Program-made: the position numbers and the translations under genes
In this document: positions 12,201-24,521 of the stretch, one piece after another
Position numbering within the stretch: the stretch's first letter is position 1
Layout of the letters: every line of letters begins with the position of its first letter
Notes under the pieces: model-generated
The model's database searches: none
Seen by the model: only the letters and a program-made list of their open reading frames with translations
Told to the model about the DNA's origin: nothing
Assembly (NCBI GenBank): GCA_009733775.1
Contig: WOGZ01000217.1
Coordinates: 1 to 58,907 of the forward strand
Direction of reading: 5' to 3'
Source of the DNA: Alectoria sarmentosa
Taxonomy: Eukaryota > Ascomycota > Lecanoromycetes > Lecanorales > Parmeliaceae
Length of the DNA stretch: 58,907 bases

Positions 12201-15200
12201 TTGTGCGGTTGTAACAATGCAACAGTTCGGCCAGGCATTGAAGGAGGAAACAGCGATAGACATAGATGGGATGCTGCTCCGGCTTGAACTCAAGCTTCTC
12301 CGCCTTCTTGGTGTCACTAGAGCTGACGTTCGCAGCTAATGCTGAGCTTGCGGCGTTCGGGCCTGATGCCGGAGATGGGGTTGCCGAGTCTGCAACATCT
12401 GAAGTCCCTGAAGACGTCTCGGCCGAGGCCTCGTGTGATCTAGCTAATTGAGGGTCTGGGGGATCTGGGACTTCTTTATAGACCAATAGCTGGGAGAGAA
12501 GATAGTGGATGACGCCACTAGGATGCTCGACGATAGGAGCCTTGGTTTCGATTACCCTAGGCTTCTGTATCTCAGCTTGCTCGTCGTCACCGTTCAATGG
12601 CTTGTTTTCTTCGTTCTGTCCCTCTAATTCTCTGACTGTATCTTCACTAGATTCGGCAGCTGTCGGATCCTGGGTAGACTTGATTTCTTGTTCTTCTGGT
12701 TCCCTAACTTCTGGCTTTAGACTCAAAATTTGTGATTGCTGAGATGAGTCATATCTGGGAATCTCCAATTTCTCATTTGTCACCTCAATGAAGATTTCCG
12801 GGGATCTGAGGATAAGGTCATACATTTGTTTCACATAGCTTTGGGTGTCAGTGGAACGGCCGGTTCTGGTCTCGAATCTAAACATGATTTCGCTGCGCAT
12901 GATTTGTCTGATGGTAGCTTCGTCCTCAACGATATGGCGAAGTAGCAGCATGAATGTGCTTGGGAGTCGGTCGATGGTCATGCCAGTCAATAGCTTTATC
13001 ATTATGAAAAGGCGATCTATTTTCCGCTTTTCACCAAGCTTAGAAGCAATCACCCGGTTTCGAGTTAAGATAACTAGGACGCGGACCACGGAAAGAGCGA
13101 GCGATTCATCTCTCCCAATGCCAAGCAGGATGCTATCTATCGCTTCGAATAGCTGGAGCTTCGCATCCAAGGAGACAAGTGGCGGCGGCATGTCAATGAC
13201 GGCGCCTTCCGGTATCTCTCCATTAGAAGGCACGGACCATTCGATCTTCGATGGCTGTACGTCTTCTGCCAGTATCTTCTCAATGACCAATAGGATTTGG
13301 CCAATCCAAGGAGACGCTTGCTCAGGTGGATCAGAGTAAATCTTGATGAAACCCATAAGCTGCTCCAGATTCTCGATAAGAAACTCTGTCGTCGCTTCGA
13401 AGAAATCCTTCTCTTGTAGGACTAACGCCAACAGATTGGCGTAAGACGCAATTCTCTTACCGGCAGGTCGGAAGTCTTCTTCCATTTGAAGTGATATCAA
13501 AGACTGCACCAAGGTCTGTCCAATATCGCTGCGCAGCTGCTTTGCATCCAATGACTTGAGCGCAGCGGCTTGAATCAAATCGGCAAGCTCGAAAGTAACG
13601 TCATCATGAACGTTAAGTACATCCAGTGCTCTATCAATGAGGTTCTCTCGAACCGTAATGCGCCCATCGTCAAGATCGTTGATCGTCACAGGTTCTGGTG
13701 CTTTGGGTGACTCTGGCGCCGTCGGAATGGATTTTGACAGAGATTGCTCGTCAAGCCTCCGTGTACCTATCATCGTTGGCCCACGCTCGGGCATTTCGAG
13801 TGGATTAGGCCTGCCGGGTATCTCCGAAAGGATACTCCGCAAACTGTCGATACTCATCTCATCATTTGAACTGCTTCCAGTCTCAGGTGGGACGCCTGGT
13901 GCTGGAGGCGGTGTCGCTCTGAAGCTAGAGCCAGAATCTTCTCCATCTGCTTCCTCAACTTCAACACGGGCGTCGCCTTGGGATGTTGTGAGATCTCCAG
14001 AATGAGCAGCAGTTACGGAAACTGCAAGCATTGGCGCCTGAGGCTGGTCTTGTGAGACTATCCTATTGCCCGCTTGAGCAAGGATAGCGTTCACGGTCTC
14101 ACGGTCCATCTCAAATCCTGCAAATCGCCTGTCCGTAGCGTCATTCAAATCGGGTTGGGGCGCTTGATCGGTTTCTAGTGGATTGGCCCCGGACTCTGAA
14201 GGTTGAGGGGTTGCAGTCGTGGGTCGGCGCGCCTTCTCTTGGTCGTACTCTGGGATAGGGCTTCTCACTGCTCCTGGAAAGTTCCTCAGAGCCTGGCAAT
14301 ATTCCATAGCGAGTGTCTGTGTATTTTGACATCGGTACAAGGCCTCTTGAACCACCTCAGGATCATAACCTAGATCTGTCAGAGACCGTACCTTGTCGCT
14401 GTGAATGTTATAAATCTTGAAAGGAGCTTTTCGAGGAGCAGATTGTTGGTCCCCACGCTTGGATGCTCCCTGCTCATCGCTGCCTTCAAGGACGGTCCGG
14501 AGGATTTCGATGAGGCATTTGATGATAGAGACATCCGCTTTGTCCACGAAGTCGGAATCCCACATTTTTTTGACCACAGGGAGGACTGTCATACGTAGCT
14601 CTACAAGAAATTGCGAGGGTAAAAAGTAGGTCAACTGTCCTCGTTCGCGCTCACTTGATGTGATGGCATGCGTCTGATTAGATTCCGTAATTGATTTTGA
14701 CATGGTGATTTGGGCGAAGAAACTCAGTATGATTCTGATCCCACCTGCAATCGGTATTATTCTAGCTTTGCGATCGGTTTCATCTGTGCTCTTGATCAAG
14801 GTGTTCGCTGCCTCGAAGAAAGTTTCGAGGACCTCCTTGAAAGCTTCCAAACCCCCATCGTTTTTGAAAGCTTGCAGTAGAAGGGTTAGGACTTGGGATG
14901 AGGGACGATCAGTGGGAGAACCTAAACATCTGTCATGATCTATTCTCTGTATTTTGCAAGCACTGAACATACCTTCAATTATCAACGTCGAAATAGAAGT
15001 CAGGACAACAACCCAGTAGGCATAACGGTCCTCAGCACATGCAGACTTCCTCACTGGCTCGTAGCGTAGTTGCTCGAGGCTGGCTTTTGACATTGCTTCG
15101 GCAACCATGTACGCGTTTTGTCGAGCGTAAGGCTCCGGTCGTCTTTTAGCCACTAAAGACTTGCCGAGGTTCTGGAAGAAAAGTACGACAGCAGACGGTA

Positions 15201-18200
15201 TCTGGCTTAATACATAGCGCAAGCTTCTCACGTTTTTAAAATGAGCGGTCTTCTCGTCTTTCTCCATGGATGGTGACTTTGGCTTCTTTGAGTCGGAAGA
15301 GCGGGCATTGCCGCTCGGTAAGCCTGGTGCTGTAGCACGGGTCGTTTCGACATCTCCATAGGTCTCATTCCCATTGTTGAGAAAACCAAAGACCGCATCT
15401 GCTTCTTCACTTCCCATGCCGAAACCTTTAAAATTGGTGCCCATCTTCCATGCATCGGGAAGTTTCTTGAGTAGGAAAATTTCTTCCCATACGCAGACTC
15501 GGTGCAGTAAACCAAGGCTCTTGACAATGTTTCGATACATATCCGCGAGATTGACCTGACTGAAAGGCGTATGGCTGGATCGCGAACCGAAGATGGGCGC
15601 TGAGAACACCTCGGAGAGAATGCAAGTAAGAGTGTGAACATTCACGAGTGACTTGAGAACCGTCGTCCCAACAGGAGCAAAAGGACCTTCGTTTCGATTA
15701 TCGGTGAGACCCTTTGCCATTGATGTAAACTCCGAGAAGAATGCATCATTCCCAGAGTAGTTGTACAGAGTTTGAAGATCATCCAAGGTCTTTTGTGTGC
15801 GTTGGAGCAAAGCGGGGAGAACGAGATGAGGCTTTTGCTCGACCATAATGTGGACAACTTTGCTGACCTCTTCACCACCTTTTTGCATGTTGAAGTCAAA
15901 GGGAAGGCTTGGCAATGTTGCGAGTTCGAGAACGAGGTTTGCGCCATTTCCTTCGACGAAAAAGGAGCAAAGCGAAGAATTCTCGAAGAAGCCTTCGAGG
16001 AACCTCATGACTACCTCAATGCGTTGTGCAGTGCTAGGGCCGTTCTTCTCGTCCATCTCGTCGATTGCTTCAGGGTCAAAGACTACTGAATCCGGCTCTT
16101 CTCCACGAGCTGGGAATGCTTCACCCATCACCACATCATCATCATCATTCTCCACGTCCGACTCCTCGGGTATGCTTGACCTGGTGCTTTCGTGCTCGCC
16201 CGCAGGAACAAGTTTTCCATTCTCGGCTTGAAGCCAAAGCTTAGCTCCACAACCCTTAGTCTTCGCTCGTGACTTACACATCTCTCTGACACGCTCGATC
16301 ATAGTCATGATGTTGATGACGACGGCCATCTTTAGAGTGGGATGATGTCGCACTAGTTCATCGAAAGAATTACCCAACATTCTTAGCAACTCTGATTCCG
16401 TGGGCGATAACATTACTTTAATGTGGTCATCGCTTTCGAAAATCCTGAAGAAGCTATCGATAGCTCCAGATTTTTGAAATAATTCCAAACCAGTGTTATG
16501 AAGGCAAATGGCACCAAAAGCCTGAGGCACAGCCGTAATCGAGTCAGATGCTGGAAGGATCTCATGGTTTGAGGGATAGACAGCCTGCCGCAATGTCTTG
16601 CAGTGATCATCTTTCATGAATCTTGCAATGCCACCGGCATTCGCATGCGTGACTCCTTGCCTAATGACTTCGTCTTTGCTAATGAAGAGCTCGTAAATGG
16701 TCATGGGACTTTGAGGCTTTGAATCCAGAGTGATGGCGTCAAGCAGTCCGCTGCTGAGCCCTGCCTCGGAGATGACGGCATAGCTCGTAGGTTCATTGTG
16801 TATAAAGCTGCTCATGATGTTGATAGCTCCGCTCCAGATGCTCGAGCCAAAGACTTTGGGATTGGTGATCACGATTTTAAGACCAGCTAGGAGCCGAGGA
16901 GAGTCTATGAGGTTTCTGAGCAGTCTGTCGAAGTTCGCTGGACTATTTGCCATCAAGTGATTGATGAGCTTGAACAACATCCGCAAGGTCTGTTGCTGGA
17001 AGAACGGAGTCTGATAATCAACCACATGGCTACGATATCCTGAGTTTAGACCTTCCCCATTCTTCGCACGTTCCAGGGATGAATGGACCTCGTAGGCAAT
17101 CAGGTCAGAAATCGTATCCAGACCTTTTGAGTTGGCGATCGATTGCAGAGCATCTCGTACTGTATACACGATTGCATTGAGGAAGTTAAGGATTTTGGGT
17201 TGACTGCGCTCCGCTTTGTTGGTTCGAAGACTGAGGATCTCGATGAGTATGTCAAGAAGACCCGCGGCGATGAGATTTTCTCCGGTCCTTGGTGCAGATG
17301 GCGGCAAGCATTCCAGCAATGAGAAGACAGCTTCACGTCGCTCCTCGCTCTCGTCAGATTCCGGGTCTTCACTCGCCATCTCGGCCACAGATTTGCGAAG
17401 AAGGTAGAATAGCACGCCATGGTTGACGTTGACGTTCAAAGCAGCACAGACGTCAGATGCTTTTGTCTTCTGCTTGGCAAGCGCCTCCAACGTTCCAAGT
17501 GCTACAGTCTGCAGTTTAAGCGGAATGCCCGATGTTCCATTGCCTGGTGGATGCACCAAGTCCGCAAGTTGATATGCAATTTGGAATCTTCGTGGTTGAT
17601 CAGAGTCTTGCTGCAGTATCTTCTGTTGAAACAACACATCTGGATATATGTAGGCTAAGTTGGTGATTGCCAGCAAGCGTATCTTGACGAGTTCTTGCCG
17701 CATGGAAACAGAGGTGGCGATAGCCTTGGCATTTCTAACTCGAGTCAAAAGCTCGTAGTGCGCGTCCTTAGGGAGATTCTGCAGCCCGTCTTTCAAGACG
17801 TCCTCCATTGGCGATGATGCTATCTGGGAGTAAGGAATTTCTACTTGTCTCATCCCTCCAACGGTCGACTCTTCAGACTTTGCATTGGATGTAGTTATAG
17901 TCGCTTCCGAAGATTCATCAGAGCTAGACAATCGGCTAGGCCGAGACAAGCCCGATGGTCGTCTTGTAGGGGTGGGGGTCGGAGGCGGCTTCTGATCATC
18001 TTTCGGTACAATAGCTGACTGGTAGTAGGTCAAGAGGACTGAGCCCCAGTCTTCCCAGCTCGACGTGTGGTGTGATACCTTCTCTGTGGTGGAAACATGC
18101 TTTGCTGACCAGTTCACCGAAGTCTTCAAATCTTGAGTCAAAGCCGACAAGTCATTGGCGTTGACAGAAGCGAGGGGTATTGCCTTGGAAATGTGTGCCT

Positions 18201-18979
18201 TCTCTTTGCCTTTCACTGTGGGCGTTGCTGAACTAGCAATAGGGGAGACTGATGGCGAAGTCTTTGCAAATGGATTCGCCAGCTTTTGCATCTTTTCTAG
18301 ATCGATGTTGTAATGTAGTTGTAGCAAGCTGTTGTTCAAGTGTTGGCTAGTCTGGGCTCCTTTTTGACGAGATGCATAGTAGCGATGGGCAAGACGAGCG
18401 GCAAGTTGGAGAGTGGCGGAGAGCAGAGAAAAATTAATTGTGTTAAGGAGGTCTCCTAGACGTTCGCTACTGGCATATAAACTCCGATTGCCACAGTTTT
18501 CCAGCAATTTGCGTGAGAAGTTCAATATGTCCTCCACGAGTTGTCGATCTCCATCTGGTCCGAAGCCCAATTTGTTCAGCTCTGATTCGCTAGTTGGTGT
18601 AACTTTTGCAGCTTCGTTCTCTTCTGCGACGCCTTTAAGCAATAAGACGCACCCAAAAGGCCGTAGCTGAGGTCCGACATTGAGGCCATACTCGCGGACA
18701 AACTGCTCAAGTATGTTGTCGAATCGGTTAAAGAGAGGAATCCAATGGTAAACATCTCCTTTCGGAAATGCCCATCGAACAGGAAAGCTCCTGAAGTGTC
18801 CTGGCAGCTGAGGTATTGAGAGGGTACTTGCTGTAGTGACGAAGTCCGCTATGGCAGGAGGCTGTAAAGGGGAACACATTAGTATGTGATAGCTACAAGT
18901 TTCCATCATGTAGATACGACTACAGACGTACCAGAGTTTCGTCATGCTTTGGGCCCGCTTCCTTCTTAATTCGCCCCAT
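6209..18979 (-). CDS. HECT-type E3 ubiquitin ligase, Tom1/HUWE1 family
   Basis: Giant ubiquitin ligase that takes ubiquitin from an E2 onto a catalytic Cys and passes it to substrates; yeast Tom1 acts on excess histones and unassembled ribosomal proteins. Exons: 18932-18979, 14973-18861, 6750-14921, 6356-6700, 6209-6303, giving 4182 aa in a perfect frame with introns of 70, 51, 49 and 52 nt. In order: DUF908/DUF913-type armadillo-like N-terminus; a UBA-like segment (about 1485-1525, LTDLGYDPEVVQEAL); a long acidic stretch (about 2450-2720) ending in a polyhistidine run; three LPEEIREEVL-type ubiquitin-binding motifs (about 3070-3180); a HECT domain over the last ~390 residues. Catalytic Cys4149 sits in TCFNQL, with the usual hydrophobic FGFA end. 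The chosen start gives MGRIKK...KHDETLPPAIADF, matching the family. The open frame running on to 19242 is an artefact of reading through intron 1. Confidence 0.95.
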
Positions 18980-19852
18980 CGTGACAACTCAATGAGTGTA
19001 GAACACTCATGTGTATGTCCGGAACCGATTCCGAGTTCCCCACTGGATGCTGGCAAGGTATTAGATTCAAGTCTTACGTTATGATGTGTGATGCTAAAGA
19101 GGCTCAGACGTTTGTTCGGGCGCTGCTGCGGGGGTCGTTCCTGACTTGTCAGCAGTGCAAAGAGTAAGTTTGTGTTACCCTGATTTTTGTAGGCTGTCTT
19201 GGCGTGGATGGTACCGCAAGACGTTGGAACACCGGACTCCAAGTCGAAATTCGAAGGGAAAAAGGCCGTGTTGAAGGTCAGGCAGTTGAGATGGGAAGGC
19301 GGAAGCTTGTGGTAGATAGAAGGAAGCTCAGCGGTGCAGGTCGCTGGCTTAGATGTGAGAGTGGTAGATGAGGTTGTGAGATGCTGCCTTGTAACAGAAA
19401 GCGGCGTGATGAATATGATAAAGAAGGTGAGATGCGCGTGAAGGTGTGGAGCTGGAGGAGTTTGCTATGGCAGAACCGCAAAGTGAAGGCCCGGAACAAA
19501 GTTTCCACACTCCGGTAAAAACCGCTATACCCAAAATGATTTACGATCAATCCACCAATCTAAAGTAGGTAGGGCCGTACTCCTGGTTTGTCACAAGTGG
19601 GATCAGGTTATGCCAAAGGAGTTTTCATTATGAGTTGTAGGTTTATCAAGAAATATCATGCGACAGTATATATTCAAGGTCGCTATTCGTTTATTTAGTA
19701 ACGGGACATAAATCCCTGCAGTCTCGCTTCTCTGCCAACAGTTTCCTTTAGTATACAGTCGTCAAGGTGGCAAAGAGCTCTTCCGATAGCCACCAATATC
19801 CTTACATGAACCCATTTCTTCATCACTTCCTTCCCGAAATATACCAGTCCAA
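18980..19852. other. Promoter and leader of the HECT ligase
   Basis: The interval lies between two minus-strand genes and holds the leader and promoter of the ligase plus the 3' untranslated end of the oxygenase. Open frames here (including the 5' extension of the ligase frame to 19242) lack family similarity. I see no RNA gene or repeat. Confidence 0.45.
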
Positions 19853-22800
19853 TCACACTTCCACTGGCGGCAATTCGCCATCCCACCGCACCTTCATCGT
19901 AGTCGGGAAAGGGAAGTATCTCGAATGATCTGCAGTCATGTACAGGGTGACGCCTCCCGGACCAGCAATCTTCTTGATCTGCCCCTGTACCCCTGGCGCT
20001 CTTCTCAGGTTGTCGAGCTTGCCCACCGTCTTCAGCATTGTCATCATAGCTAGCTTGCTCACTCCATACCCCAAGCATTGGTGCGGTCCCTGGCCGTAGT
20101 GGATATATGAGTCCATAGGTCTGTCAAGCTTGACAAGTTCTGGCTCCGGGAAGGCGATTGGATCTTGAGACGCTGTGACACAGTCTACGAAGACTTCTTC
20201 GCCGGGGATCACATGGATTTTTCTATCACCATCCTGGATGGTTGCCATTGTAGCCACATCGCGATAAACGCCAACAGTGGCTCTCATCCTAGTGCCTTCC
20301 ATGAAATAGTGAAGGATCAAATCGTCGGCTTCCGGAGTGTCAAGCTTAGCAAGCCTATTGATCTCTTTCAGATGTCCAGCATTTTCAGGTTCGAGGTAGA
20401 AATCCAGGTTTTGGGCGAATAACTGGGCTTGGTTGGCTATCATACCGCCTGCAGTTGGCAAGATCTGAGACCAGATAATGTCCTTCGTTGAGAGGCCGCT
20501 TTTGAACAATTGATGAATCATGTGCAGGCCATATTTGCTCAGTGCGCTATGCTTATGAAAGAAGCCGAGGACGGCGTTGATGACAGTTGGTTCTTTGGCT
20601 TCCGGTATGACCAATGTTTCCATAATCTCACCAAGCTGCTGAGTGAGTGTGCGTGCGGCTTGTCGGAGAGGAAAACTGTTGGCGGGATCTGCATCGAAAA
20701 AAATGCAAATAAACACCAAAGCCATTATGCTATAGAGCTGGCTTTCAGTATAAATCCCTGTCGGATTCTTTTCCGTCTTCAATGGAAGGCAGAAGACCTG
20801 TTTCAAGTTGTCAGTCCTGCGTCAAAACAGCATAGCCATGGTATGGACTGTGACTCACCTCTGCAGAAAAATGTACTTGAGCTAAGTTGCCAACATCTCG
20901 AACAATATCGACCTGATTTGTCCCAGAAACTTTGTAAGACTTCTCGCCGAGAAGCTGTAGCGTGATGTTTTCGTAGAAACTTTTGACCTCGTCCTCCCAC
21001 TTGTCGCGGTACAGGGCAGCACCCATCACACGGCGTGAGTTGGCATTAATGGGCGAGTCTCCAGATAGCATGAAGTCAGCTCCAAATTCTTTGCCACTGT
21101 TATGCATGAGAAACTTGATTGCTCTTCCCCAGGTAACCTTGAAGTTTTGCTGATTTTCAAGAGTGGATTTACAAGCAGCGTAAGATGTAATTGGCGTTGG
21201 CTGTTGTATGGGAGCCGGTCTGCTAAAGTCGTACTTGTCCAGTTGTTCAAGCTTAGACAGAATGACATGGTTCTCTTCCGGGGTGACAAAGGGATAATGC
21301 GCGTAAATCGAATTTGGCTGGAAGTGATTGGGGAACGCCCTCAGGAAGAGCTTGTAGAATACATGGCCATGATCCACTGTCACATCCGACGAGACCTCGT
21401 GGAAGCCCCAATTGGTTAGGTTGTTGGGTGTATAGTCGACGTTGTAAAATCTGTCTCCACGTATAAGGGCTACAGCATCGGAAAGTACGGCTCTAGAAAT
21501 AGTGTAGTCCGTGCACAGGCCTTGGCCAGCTTCAAATCCTGTCAGATATTTAGCCTCTTCAACTACCAGACCGGGATATAGTTCGACGAGGTCAGGATCA
21601 TCGTAGAAGTGCTTGAGCGCATCAGCGATTTTTGGATCACTGTTGATACTTTCGAACGATTCGTGTTTTTTCAATTTGAAGAAAGCTCGAAATTCGTTGA
21701 GAGTAGCCAAGTTCCACGATCGTGCTTGTTTGATACCGAGGATCTCGACGGCTTTGAGGATGGCAGGAACATTTGTCGAACCAAAAGCACCAGCCACGTC
21801 TTCAGTTCCATCAGCGAGAATTTTGACCAATGCATCGTCATCCAGACTCCCATCTACAGAACGCTGGAGGTTGGCGAATGGGCGTTCTAGGGGATCAGAG
21901 GAAAGGCCAGCTTCCCACATGCCAAGACCTGTGAGAAATTGTGTCATGCTGACTTGGCTTGGGTCTTTGCCAGGAAATAGTCTCGCATACTCCTCTTGTG
22001 TCCACTTGTCATCCTTCTCTGACACACATGCGTGCCATCGGTAGACAAGGTTGAATTCTGCAGAGACTTGATTACCTGGAGTACCGTTGGCGGTGGGGCC
22101 AGTAAGTGCGGCTGTTCGAGGGTCAAGATCCCAGTCACTATCGGTCCTGTTGAGGTTCAATATCGTTCGCACATAGTCTTTCAGGATGATGTTGACGTAG
22201 AGACCACAATTGATAAGACGAGCAGTCTGGAACAGGTCGTTATCGTACTTGGTGTAGGCTGTCTTGTCTGCATCATCTTTGGGTTTTGCAAACCTATCGG
22301 CTTCGTTGATTGACGCAAGCTGGTCTACAACATAATTATGGAAGCGATTGAACATAATTAGCATTGCGCCAACCCCAGGTGGAAACCCCAGAACGCGTTT
22401 GTTGCTGAAGCAGTCGGGTTTGATTTTGCCGTCCTTAAAAGTGCGCATTTCATCCTGTTCCGTTTGATCGCAACCATACAGGGGTGCCAAGTCCAGGTAT
22501 GAAGACGTCTTCGTCTTGGTAGTGTCCCAGCGGTCTGTGCGGAATAGATCATGTATGATAATAGATGCGAGATAGAAAAGCATACTAGAGAGCTTGGCAG
22601 GATGAGGCTTGAACTGGTCTCGAGCCATAAGGTTGTCGAATAAATCTGCGGGATCCGGAAGGTCTGCGGTTTGCATAGTTTGTGGACGGACACTTCGGGC
22701 ATAGTGGCTGTTCGCAGCTCCAACTTGAGGGGCCATGATGTTATTGAATGAGCCATCGGCGGCTCGATATCTGTGTTCATTGCCAAGTTGTGAGACTGGA

Positions 22801-23186
22801 GGGTGTTGAAGGTCGTCGTACAACTGCTGGACAATCGTATTACTGAGGAGAGTGCTCTCTTTATTATTTGCTGGGAGCTCGCTGGCCAACTTCAACAGCC
22901 GTTCCATCAGGTAAGTCTTGTCGTTCATGGGATCACCAGTCAGTTTGATCTTGGCCGCATCTATCAAGGTCCGGACATCACCGGGCCGTAGATGTGCCAG
23001 GTCGTCCAGGAGCCCAATGGGCTCTGGAGCTGCAATGTAAGATCCATCGCCAGTCTTGGTCGGCAGGGGTGCTTTAGACGCCTTGATCACGCCGGCCACC
23101 GATTGGAATGTTTCTTCGACCTTCTCGCGAAAATGGACATGCTGTTCCGGAGGCGTGTCGGGCAACTGTGATTCGTTTGCTGCCAT
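19853..23186 (-). CDS. ppoA: Linoleate diol synthase / psi-factor-producing oxygenase
   Basis: Fused heme dioxygenase-cytochrome P450 that oxygenates C18 unsaturated fatty acids to hydroperoxides and rearranges them to diols; in Aspergillus these oxylipins (psi factors) balance sexual and asexual sporulation. Exons 20859-23186 and 19853-20797 with a 61-nt phase-0 intron give 1090 aa, close to the usual ~1080. Peroxidase-like domain: distal heme His212 (IIHDLFRTD), catalytic Tyr382 and proximal His385 (YRWHAC). P450 domain: ANQAQ motif near residue 905, ExxR-like EGTRMR and heme-thiolate Cys1017 (HYGQGPHQCLG). Keeping this Cys argues against a PpoC-like enzyme, in which the P450 half lacks it. 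5,8-diol, 7,8-diol or allene-oxide specificity cannot be read here, so the symbol marks the family. Start MAANESQLPD is the first ATG and is followed by the conserved N-terminal region. Confidence 0.93.
20798..20858 (-). other. Intron of the Ppo oxygenase
   Basis: GTGAGT donor and AACAG acceptor, 61 nt, phase 0. It falls exactly between the dioxygenase and P450 halves, after SAE and before VFCLPLKT. Reading through it produces the spurious C-terminal tail of the first open frame. Confidence 0.85.
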
Positions 23187-24521
23187 CCTTGAAGTTATTA
23201 GAGATTATCCACAGCCGTGGATAGGAGAAGTGGATGGTGCTGATCGGTGGGAGTCTAAGTATGAAAATGCCGACTATAGAACAGCAGAAGCACCCCAGAG
23301 AAGTCGCAGAGATCTATAGAGTGTGGGAGCGGTGGGTGAAGCAGGCGTCAAGGCTCCCTCCAGGATTGATCGGAGGCAGGCTTGGGTTTTGGCGCTAGCA
23401 ATGAATGGGCCTTTTCAGTTGAAATTGGAGCAGCAATTGGCCAAATTCTGAATTACTCCGTACTGTCTATACTTTTCCTGCAAATTCCAAAGGTCTGAGG
23501 ATAGTCCAGTGTGGGAAAGGGAGTGTTTATGTATTTATGTAATTGAGGTATTATCACCGGAAGAGATGTGCGATCTAGGGGAGAAGGGTAGCTTCGGAAT
23601 TTGGACTCAGACAAAGCCTTTAAATACTCAGCTGCTGGAGAATCCACGAAGCGCAGTACATATCTACCATGCTCCGTGTCCGTAAATATTCTGAGAAAGC
23701 CGTTGCATGCCTCGGGCGTCAGCTGAAGTAAGCGGCACCAGCGGCGGCATCCGGTGGGAACATTCTGGCTACGCCGGACCAGTGCCCCTGATAATCAAAT
23801 CGACGCTCTCACCAATAGAGTATCATTAACATATGTAATGGCTAGATCTGTTTAGATTAGCATGCGGCAGCGCTGCCCTCGTCGATGCTACCTACAACAC
23901 ACAACATATCAACAGTGCGGCATGACCGACCAACGCATCATGCAGCCGAGCTCAGCCTCAGCAACAGCTGCCAGCTGGAAGGACCGACCCCTCAATTCTC
24001 AATTCTCATTGGTTGGGATAGGCCTTCCAGAAAGAGGCACAGCGGTTACAGTCGGTCATAGTCTATTCTAGTGTCCAAGCGCAGCAAATTGAAATTGAGT
24101 AAATAATAATACGGTACGACGACCGTCATGTGACATGTCCAAGGGAATTAGGGGAAAAACAAAAATGTTTTGCAGAAGTTATGGGTGTAGCCGTAGGCGC
24201 TGTTAGCTTAGAACTACGACAGAGGAAATTTTACTGGCTTCATACCACTTGTTAGATAGCTACAGTATTCAGTTAGAATTATCCCGTCCCTCTGGTAGTT
24301 GAATTTTCCCTTACCTGTAGAGTACGTACCACTAGATTATGTATTACCCATAGAGCGCCGATGGTGCTGAGGCTGAAAATGATGTTCAATTGACGGAAAG
24401 TCGCTCTCTCTGCACCCTCGGTACTTCGGCCACCGTAATTGTGGTCTTGGCGCGCCATTTTCTCCACCCTCCCCACACTGTACCCTCAACTCTTCATCAT
24501 GATGGTACTCTTCATCTTGCA
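23187..24521. other. Divergent promoter region
   Basis: The oxygenase (minus) and the histidine phosphatase (plus) are transcribed away from each other across this 1.3-kb interval. An ATTGG (inverted CCAAT) follows a short direct repeat TCAATTCTCAATTCTC near 23992. No open frame in it is convincing as a gene. Confidence 0.45.

Noticed and set aside
18980..19242. N-terminal extension of the HECT ligase frame beginning MESGVPTSCG
   Set aside because: No family similarity. The conserved N-terminus starts at 18979 in another frame and splices into the main frame.
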